This document shows positions 58,616 through 64,000 of a stretch of 64,000 nt of DNA, piece by piece. Each line of letters starts with the position of its first letter. Positions within the stretch are counted from its first letter, which is position 1. A program made the translations under genes and the position numbers. The notes beneath the pieces are model-generated. The model worked only from the letters and a program-made list of their open reading frames with translations. It was not told where the DNA came from and made no database searches. Source of the DNA: Bradyrhizobium diazoefficiens (lineage in GTDB: Bacteria; Pseudomonadota; Alphaproteobacteria; Rhizobiales; Xanthobacteraceae); the NCBI RefSeq assembly GCF_018131015.1, contig NZ_JAFCJJ010000012.1, positions 1-64,000 of the forward strand. The letters are read 5' to 3'.

Positions 58616-59991
58616 GCGGTCCAATATGGACGGTGGCCGAGGTGGCGCGTGCGCTGGGTGTTGCCGGCGCTTTCCCGGAGACGGGAATCGACTTCGTCAC
58701 CCAGGACAGCCGCCTGGTGAAGCCGGGCAGCCTGTTCGTCGCGCTCAGCGGCACGCCGAGCGGCGGCTTCGTCTCGGCCTTCGCCAGCACCCGCGACGGC
58801 TGGGAGTTCGCCGACAAGGCGGAAGCCGCCGGCGCGGTGGCGATGATCGTGCCGCACGAGATCGCGGGCATCCGCATTCCGCAGATCGTGGTCAAGGACA
58901 CCCTGATCGACGGCCTCTGGGGTCTTGCGCGCGCCGCCCGTGCGCGTTTCCGCGGACCGGTGATTGGGCTGACCGGCAGCGCGGGCAAGACCAGCACCAA
59001 GGAATTTCTGGCCGCCTATCCGAATGCCTATGCGAGCCCGTCGAGCTTCAACAATTTCTGGGGCGTGCCACTGACGCTGTGCAATGCCAGGCCGGATGCC
59101 AGCCTCTGGGTCGTCGAGATGGGCATGAACCAGAAGGGCGAGATCGCGCGGCTCAGCGAATTGACGCGGCCGACGGTCGCCCTCGTCGTCAACGTCCAGC
59201 CCGTGCATCTGGAAAAGCTCGGCTCGCTCGAGGCAATCCGCCGCGAGAAGGTGTCGATCGCGCTCGGCCTGCCCGAGAATGGTGTGCTGGTGCTGCCGCA
59301 CGGGATCAAGGCGCCGGACTGGAAGGGCAAGGTGGTGCGCTTCGGCGAGCATTCCGAGGTGCACGAGGTCGCGCATAAGCCGCATGGCGAGAGCTGGCAG
59401 GTCGTTGCCAAGATCGGCAAAAAGGAGATCGCCTTCAGCCTGACGCCGGGCGCACCGCACCGTGTGCAGAATGCGCTGGCCGCGCTCGCCGCGATCCGCG
59501 CCGCGAACCTCGATGCGGCGACGCTCGCGATCAAGCTCGACCGGGTCGGCATCATGACCGGCCGCGGCGTCGAGCAGGCGGCCGGCGGCATCACGGTCAT
59601 CGACGACAGCTTCAACGGCAATCCGGCCAGCGTCGCTGCGGCGCTGCAAAGCCTCCAGGCACGCAACATGAGCGGCGGACGCCGCATTGCGGTGCTCGGC
59701 GACATGCTGGAACTGGGCGATGACGCACCGCGCTACCACACCGGCCTTGCCGCGCATCTCGAAGGTATCGACGGCGTCTATTGCGTCGGGCCGCTAATGC
59801 GCCACCTCCATGATGTGCTGCCCGGCGGCAAGAGCCTCGGGTGGCACGACGATCCCGCGACGCTGCGGCCGGGCGAGGTCGCGGGCCTGCTGAGGGCAGG
59901 CGATGTCGTGGTTGTCAAGGGCAGCAAAAAGATGTTCTGGGTCAACAAGTTTGTGCCGGGCCTAGTGGCCGCCTTGCAGGCAAAGGCGTAA
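58612..59991 (+). CDS. murF: UDP-MurNAc-pentapeptide synthetase MurF
   Basis: Adds D-Ala-D-Ala to the tripeptide, 459 residues. P loop GLTGSAGKTSTKEFL near residue 118, the Mur ligase segment SSFNNFWGVPLTL and the C-terminal DDSFNGNPASVAAAL. It is followed by a 151-bp gap with no gene of convincing quality before mraY. Confidence 0.95.
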   Translation: MSGPIWTVAEVARALGVAGAFPETGIDFVTQDSRLVKPGSLFVALSGTPSGGFVSAFASTRDGWEFADKAEAAGAVAMIVPHEIAGIRIPQIVVKDTLIDGLWGLARAARARFRGPVIGLTGSAGKTSTKEFLAAYPNAYASPSSFNNFWGVPLTLCNARPDASLWVVEMGMNQKGEIARLSELTRPTVALVVNVQPVHLEKLGSLEAIRREKVSIALGLPENGVLVLPHGIKAPDWKGKVVRFGEHSEVHEVAHKPHGESWQVVAKIGKKEIAFSLTPGAPHRVQNALAALAAIRAANLDAATLAIKLDRVGIMTGRGVEQAAGGITVIDDSFNGNPASVAAALQSLQARNMSGGRRIAVLGDMLELGDDAPRYHTGLAAHLEGIDGVYCVGPLMRHLHDVLPGGKSLGWHDDPATLRPGEVAGLLRAGDVVVVKGSKKMFWVNKFVPGLVAALQAKA

Positions 59992-60142
59992 ACTGCTTGG
60001 AAGGCGCTGGTCACGAATCCCAACGCATTGCCGGCGGCGAAGCCGGCAGGTTTTTCAGAGGTCGCCCGACCCGTGATGAAGACCAGCAAATGCGCCGGGC
60101 GCAAGACCAAGGCCGCGCGAAAGGCGCCATAGGACCGTCTGA

Positions 60143-61246
60143 ATGTTTTACTGGCTGATCGAGCTCTCCAACACGTTTCCGGGGTTCGGTGCCGTTCGCA
60201 CCGCTCTGAACGTCTTCCGCTACATTACCTTCCGCGCCGTCGGCGCGACCGTCACCGGCGCACTGTTCGTGTTTCTGTTCGGACCCTGGATCATCGATCA
60301 TTTGCGCATCCGCCAGGGCAAGGGCCAGCCGATCCGCACCGACGGCCCACAGTCGCACTTTGCCAAAAAGGGCACGCCCACCATGGGCGGGCTGATGATC
60401 CTGTCCGGCCTCACGGTCGGCACCGTGCTGTGGGCCAACCCTCTCAATCCCTATGTCTGGATCGTGCTCGCCGTGACGCTCGGCTTCGGCTTCGTCGGCT
60501 TCTATGACGATTATCTCAAGGTGACCAAGCAGACCACGAGCGGGTTCGGCGGCAAGCTGCGCCTGCTGATCGAGGCGGCTATCGCGCTGGTCGCCTGCTA
60601 CGCGCTGGTGCGGCTCAACCGCGACCCCGCCTCGACCGCGCTGACGATACCCTTCCTGAAGGACACGGTGCTGCATTTCGGCTGGTTCTTCGTCCTGTTC
60701 GGCGCCTTCGTCATCGTCGGCGCCGGCAATGCGGTGAACCTCACCGACGGGCTCGATGGCTTGGCCATCGTGCCCGTGATGATCGCGACCGCGAGTTTTG
60801 CGCTGATCGCTTATCTCGCCGGCAACGCGGTGTTCGCCGAGTACCTCCAGATCAAATATGTCGCCGGCACCGGCGAACTCGCGGTGCTCTGCGGTGCGCT
60901 GTTGGGCGCCGGCCTCGGCTTCCTCTGGTTCAACGCGCCGCCCGCCTCGATCTTCATGGGCGACACCGGCTCGCTCGCGCTCGGCGGCATGCTGGGCGCG
61001 ATCGCGGTCGCTGTGAAGCACGAGATCGTGCTCGCGGTGATCGGCGGACTGTTCGTGCTCGAGGCGGTGTCGGTGATCGTGCAGGTGGTGTCCTTCAAGC
61101 TCACGGGCAAGCGCGTGTTCCGGATGGCGCCGATTCATCATCACTTCGAGCAGAAGGGCTGGACCGAGCCGCAGATCGTGATCCGGTTCTGGATCATCTC
61201 GGTGATGCTGGCGCTGGCCGGCCTCTCCACGCTGAAGCTGCGGTAA
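60143..61246 (+). CDS. mraY: phospho-MurNAc-pentapeptide translocase MraY
   Basis: Transfers phospho-MurNAc-pentapeptide to undecaprenyl phosphate at the inner membrane, giving lipid I. The 367-residue protein has ten hydrophobic segments; catalytic Asp pair in YDDYLK, NLTDGLDGLA and the C-terminal HHHFEQKGW. The adjacent murD starts 10 bp later. Confidence 0.96.
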   Translation: MFYWLIELSNTFPGFGAVRTALNVFRYITFRAVGATVTGALFVFLFGPWIIDHLRIRQGKGQPIRTDGPQSHFAKKGTPTMGGLMILSGLTVGTVLWANPLNPYVWIVLAVTLGFGFVGFYDDYLKVTKQTTSGFGGKLRLLIEAAIALVACYALVRLNRDPASTALTIPFLKDTVLHFGWFFVLFGAFVIVGAGNAVNLTDGLDGLAIVPVMIATASFALIAYLAGNAVFAEYLQIKYVAGTGELAVLCGALLGAGLGFLWFNAPPASIFMGDTGSLALGGMLGAIAVAVKHEIVLAVIGGLFVLEAVSVIVQVVSFKLTGKRVFRMAPIHHHFEQKGWTEPQIVIRFWIISVMLALAGLSTLKLR

Positions 61247-61256
61247 CGGCCAAGCC

Positions 61257-62657
61257 ATGATCCCGGTCACCTCGTTTGCCGGCAAGACCGTCGCGGTGTT
61301 CGGCCTCGGCGGCTCGGGGCTCGCCTCGTGCAACGCGCTGAAGGCCGGCGGCGCCGAGGTGATCGCCGCCGACGACAATGCCGAGAACGTCGCCAAGGCC
61401 GCGCAGGCCGGTTTCATCACCGCGGATCTGCGCAACGTCTCCTGGGCGAATTTCGCGGCGCTGGTGCTCGCGCCCGGCGTGCCGCTGACCCATCCGGTGC
61501 CGCACTGGAGCGTATTGAAGGCGCGCGAGGCGGGTGTCGAGGTGATCGGCGACATCGAGCTGTTCTGCCGCGAGCGGCGGCGGCACGCGCCCGACGCGCC
61601 GTTCGTCGCCATCACCGGCACCAACGGCAAGTCGACCACGACGGCGCTGATCGCTCACTTAACGAAAGTTGCCGGCTACGACACCCAGATGGGCGGCAAT
61701 ATCGGCACCGCGATCCTGTCGCTGGAGCCGCCGCGCATGGGCCGCGTCCACGTCATCGAGATGTCGTCCTACCAGATCGACCTCACGCCCTCGCTCGATC
61801 CCTCCGTCGGCATCCTGCTCAATGTCAGCGAGGACCATATCGACCGCCACGGCACGATCCAGCATTATGCCGCGGTGAAGGAGCGTTTGGTCGCCGGTGT
61901 GCAAGGAGGCGGCGCCGCGATCGTCGGCGTTGACGACGGTTTTTGCCGCGACATCGCCGATAGGCTCGACCGTGCCGGCAAGAACGTGGTGCGCATCTCG
62001 GTCAGGAATCCGCTTGCCACCGGCATCCATGTCGAGCACGGCACCATCGTGCGTACCTCGGGCGGCGCCCGCAGCGAGGTCGCAAGACTCGGCGGCATCG
62101 GTTCGCTGCGCGGCCAGCATAACGCGCAGAACGCCGCCTGCGCCGCCGCCGCCGCGCTCGCGATGGGCATCGGCTTGGAGGTGCTGCAGAACGGCCTGCG
62201 CAGCTTCCCGGGGCTGGCGCACCGCATGGAGCAGGTCGGTCGCCGCGGCAACGTGCTGTTCGTCAACGACTCCAAGGGCACCAACGCGGACGCCACCGCG
62301 CATGCGCTGTCGTCCTTCTCGGAGATATTCTGGATCGCCGGCGGCAAGCCGAAGGCGGGCGGCATCACCAGCCTGACCTCCTTCTTCCCGCGCATCCGTA
62401 AGGCCTATCTGATCGGCGAGGCCGCGCAGGAGTTTTCGGGCACGCTTGGAACGCAGGTGGCGCACGAGATCAGCCAGACGCTCGATGTCGCCGTCGAGCA
62501 CGCCGCGCGTGACGCGGAGGCATCAGGCCTTGCAGATGCCGTCGTGCTGCTGTCGCCCGCCTGCGCCTCCTTCGACCAGTACCGCAACTTCGAGATCCGC
62601 GGCACCGCCTTCCGCGACCTGGTTCAGGCGCTGCCGGGCGTGAAGCCAGTGGTGTAG
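61257..62657 (+). CDS. murD: UDP-MurNAc-L-alanine:D-glutamate ligase MurD
   Basis: A 466-residue Mur ligase. N-terminal Rossmann motif VFGLGGSGLA, P loop ITGTNGKSTTTAL, ligand sites MEQVGRRGNVLFVNDSKGTNADAT and the C-terminal LLSPACASFDQYRNFEIRG. Normal length, tight position after mraY. Confidence 0.95.
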   Translation: MIPVTSFAGKTVAVFGLGGSGLASCNALKAGGAEVIAADDNAENVAKAAQAGFITADLRNVSWANFAALVLAPGVPLTHPVPHWSVLKAREAGVEVIGDIELFCRERRRHAPDAPFVAITGTNGKSTTTALIAHLTKVAGYDTQMGGNIGTAILSLEPPRMGRVHVIEMSSYQIDLTPSLDPSVGILLNVSEDHIDRHGTIQHYAAVKERLVAGVQGGGAAIVGVDDGFCRDIADRLDRAGKNVVRISVRNPLATGIHVEHGTIVRTSGGARSEVARLGGIGSLRGQHNAQNAACAAAAALAMGIGLEVLQNGLRSFPGLAHRMEQVGRRGNVLFVNDSKGTNADATAHALSSFSEIFWIAGGKPKAGGITSLTSFFPRIRKAYLIGEAAQEFSGTLGTQVAHEISQTLDVAVEHAARDAEASGLADAVVLLSPACASFDQYRNFEIRGTAFRDLVQALPGVKPVV

Positions 62658-62661
62658 GGCC

Positions 62662-62765
62662 CTCGTGTCCCGGACGCGCGTAGCGCGAGCCGGGACCCAG
62701 GAGCCACAATGGGCCCCGGCTCTGCAGCGCACCGCAAGGGCGCTGCGCTGCGTCCGGGGCACGAG
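62662..62765. repeat. REP-like palindrome between murD and ftsW
   Basis: CTCGTGTCCCGGACGCGCG at one end and CGTCCGGGGCACGAG at the other, with inner hairpins CGCGTAGCGCG and GGGCCCC. It fills most of the 194-bp murD-ftsW gap and would be transcribed with the cluster. Confidence 0.75.
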
Positions 62766-62851
62766 ACTCTTCAAAACTTGAACGATGTATTAACCCCCCG
62801 GTAACCAACGTCGGCGACCAATGGACGACCTCTGTCCGAAAGCGGCCGCCC

Positions 62852-64000
62852 ATGCTCTCCCGTGAAGAACGCACCCCCTTTTCCGAGTGGTGGTGGACCG
62901 TCGACAAGCCGCTGATGGGCGCGATCCTGGCCTTGATGCTGTGCGGGGTGATCCTGTCGCTGGCGGCGAGCCCGCCGGTTGCGACCCGCATCGGGCTCGA
63001 TCCGTTCCACTTCTTCAGCCGCCACGTGATGTTCCTCCTCCCGTCCTGCATCGTGCTGCTCGGGGTCTCCTTTCTGTCGCCGCGGTCGATCCGCCGCGGC
63101 GCGCTGGTCATCTTCGCGATCAGCATCGTCCTGATCGTGCTGACGCTTGCGATCGGCCCGGAGGTGAAGGGCTCGCGGCGCTGGATCACGCTGCTTGGCA
63201 TCAACATCCAGGCCTCCGAAATCGCAAAGCCCTCGTTCGTCGTCATCGCGGCATGGCTGTTTGCGGAATCGACCAAGCGGCCTGAAATGCCGGCGACCTC
63301 GATGGCGCTGGTGCTGCTGATGATGCTGGTGTCGCTCTTGGTGATGGAGCCCGACTTCGGCCAGACCATGCTGATCCTGATGGTGTGGGGCTCGCTGTTC
63401 TTCATCGCGGGCATGCGCATGATCTGGGTGTTCGGTCTGGCAGGCCTCGGCGCTGCCGGCCTGTTCAGCGCCTATCTGTTCGTCCCGCACGTGGCAGGAC
63501 GCATCAAGCGCTTCATGAACCCGGCCTCCGGCGATACCTTCCAGGTCGATACCGCGATGGAAGCCTTCTACAACGGCGGCTGGTTCGGCCTGGGGCCGGG
63601 CGAGGGCATCGCCAAGCGCAGCCTGCCGGACAGCCACACCGACTTCGTGTTCGCGGTCGCGGCCGAGGAATTCGGCATCATCCTGTGCCTTGCGATGCTG
63701 GCGCTGTTCGCCTTCGTCGTTATCCGCACGCTGTCGCGCGCCTATGCCAATGAGGACATGTTCTGCCGCTTCGCGGCCTCCGGCCTTGCGATCCTGTTCG
63801 GCGTGCAGGCCGCGATCAACATGTCGGTCAACCTCCAGCTCATCCCCGCCAAGGGCATGACGCTGCCCTTCATCTCCTACGGCGGCTCCTCGATCGTGTC
63901 GCTCGCCTATGGCGTCGGCATGATGCTGGCACTGACGCGGCAGCGCCCGCGCACCGAGGTCGAGTCGATCGGCCACGCCGAGGCCATGCGCAGCTACGCG
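62852..64000 (+). CDS. ftsW: lipid II flippase/polymerase FtsW (3' truncated by the window edge)
   Basis: SEDS-family septal glycan polymerase; 383 codons are visible with no stop. ATG 62852 opens MLSREERTPFSEWWWTVDKPLMGAIL, followed by about ten hydrophobic segments. SEDS motifs SRRWITLLGINIQASEIAKPS, the loop with GLGPGEGIAKRSLPDSHTDFVFAVAAEEFG and TLPFISYGGSS identify it. Its last residues in the window are ...AEAMRSYA. Confidence 0.95.
   Translation, partial: MLSREERTPFSEWWWTVDKPLMGAILALMLCGVILSLAASPPVATRIGLDPFHFFSRHVMFLLPSCIVLLGVSFLSPRSIRRGALVIFAISIVLIVLTLAIGPEVKGSRRWITLLGINIQASEIAKPSFVVIAAWLFAESTKRPEMPATSMALVLLMMLVSLLVMEPDFGQTMLILMVWGSLFFIAGMRMIWVFGLAGLGAAGLFSAYLFVPHVAGRIKRFMNPASGDTFQVDTAMEAFYNGGWFGLGPGEGIAKRSLPDSHTDFVFAVAAEEFGIILCLAMLALFAFVVIRTLSRAYANEDMFCRFAASGLAILFGVQAAINMSVNLQLIPAKGMTLPFISYGGSSIVSLAYGVGMMLALTRQRPRTEVESIGHAEAMRSYA

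Noticed and set aside
60077..60130. 17-residue basic ORF between murF and mraY
   Set aside because: No ribosome binding site of note and no conservation evidence; more likely part of the intergenic leader.
1..64000. tRNA, rRNA, CRISPR, phage or insertion sequence features
   Set aside because: No cloverleaf, direct-repeat array, transposase, integrase or capsid gene was seen. The repeated palindromes are non-coding REP-like elements.

Overview
The window is GC-rich chromosomal DNA that reads as an alphaproteobacterium of the order Hyphomicrobiales, most likely Bradyrhizobium or a close relative. This is inferred from gene content (DUF899 with its divergent regulator, extensin-family lipoprotein, DUF6665, Rhodobacter-type phospholipid methyltransferase, EcfG-like promoter), protein style and families of REP-like palindromes. 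No database search was run. Coding density is high. I found no tRNA, rRNA operon, CRISPR array, prophage or insertion sequence; the only structural RNA gene is RNase P RNA.

Layout. 0-1.3 kb: a Mug-type DNA glycosylase and an HD-domain protein. 1.4-6.4 kb: a thiamine operon on the minus strand, TPP riboswitch-thiO-thiS-thiG-thiE-thiC, with REP-like elements in two of its gaps and a terminator at the end. 6.4-11 kb: a lytic transglycosylase, a small Cys4 protein, an OmpR/EnvZ-type two-component system, a divergent low-complexity protein and a PRC-barrel envelope protein. 11-15.6 kb: a complete PotABCD-like ABC importer. 15.7-23 kb: DUF4403 protein, beta-propeller protein plus three-part regulator divergent from DUF899 plus a small membrane protein, GIY-YIG protein between two REPIN-like doublets, GNAT, cytochrome c and L,D-transpeptidase. 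23.2-28.6 kb: a probable membrane-lipid island with a GT4-type glycosyltransferase, phospholipid N-methyltransferase, Mpo1-like membrane protein, PLP aminotransferase and class I phosphatidylserine decarboxylase.

28.6-37 kb: NUDIX hydrolase, exported FecR-domain protein, DUF2147 protein, solitary TRAP binding protein, chemoreceptor, 27-residue membrane peptide and an extensin-family lipoprotein with LAS-type zinc-peptidase motifs. 37-40.7 kb: a TetR repressor divergent from an EmrAB-type pump, with a 25-bp palindromic operator covering both predicted -35 boxes. 40.7-47.2 kb: a possible leader peptide and hairpin before an ABC exporter, then MATE pump, O-antigen ligase-like protein, FkbM methyltransferase and TSUP transporter. 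47.3-53.5 kb: a frameshifted small secreted protein, a MocR regulator divergent from DUF983 across a direct-repeat operator, a hydrolase, rnpB, an ECF42-like sigma factor with its DGPF/YCII partner and an AmiD-like amidase.

53.9-64 kb: the division and cell-wall cluster rsmH-ftsL-ftsI-murE-murF-mraY-murD-ftsW, with tight or overlapping junctions early in the cluster and ftsW cut by the window edge. mraZ is not in its usual place before rsmH. The most interesting material is regulatory DNA (riboswitch fused to a ribosome binding site, TetR, MocR and response-regulator operators, leader peptide with hairpin) and the lipid island. Much of the rest is ordinary core genome.
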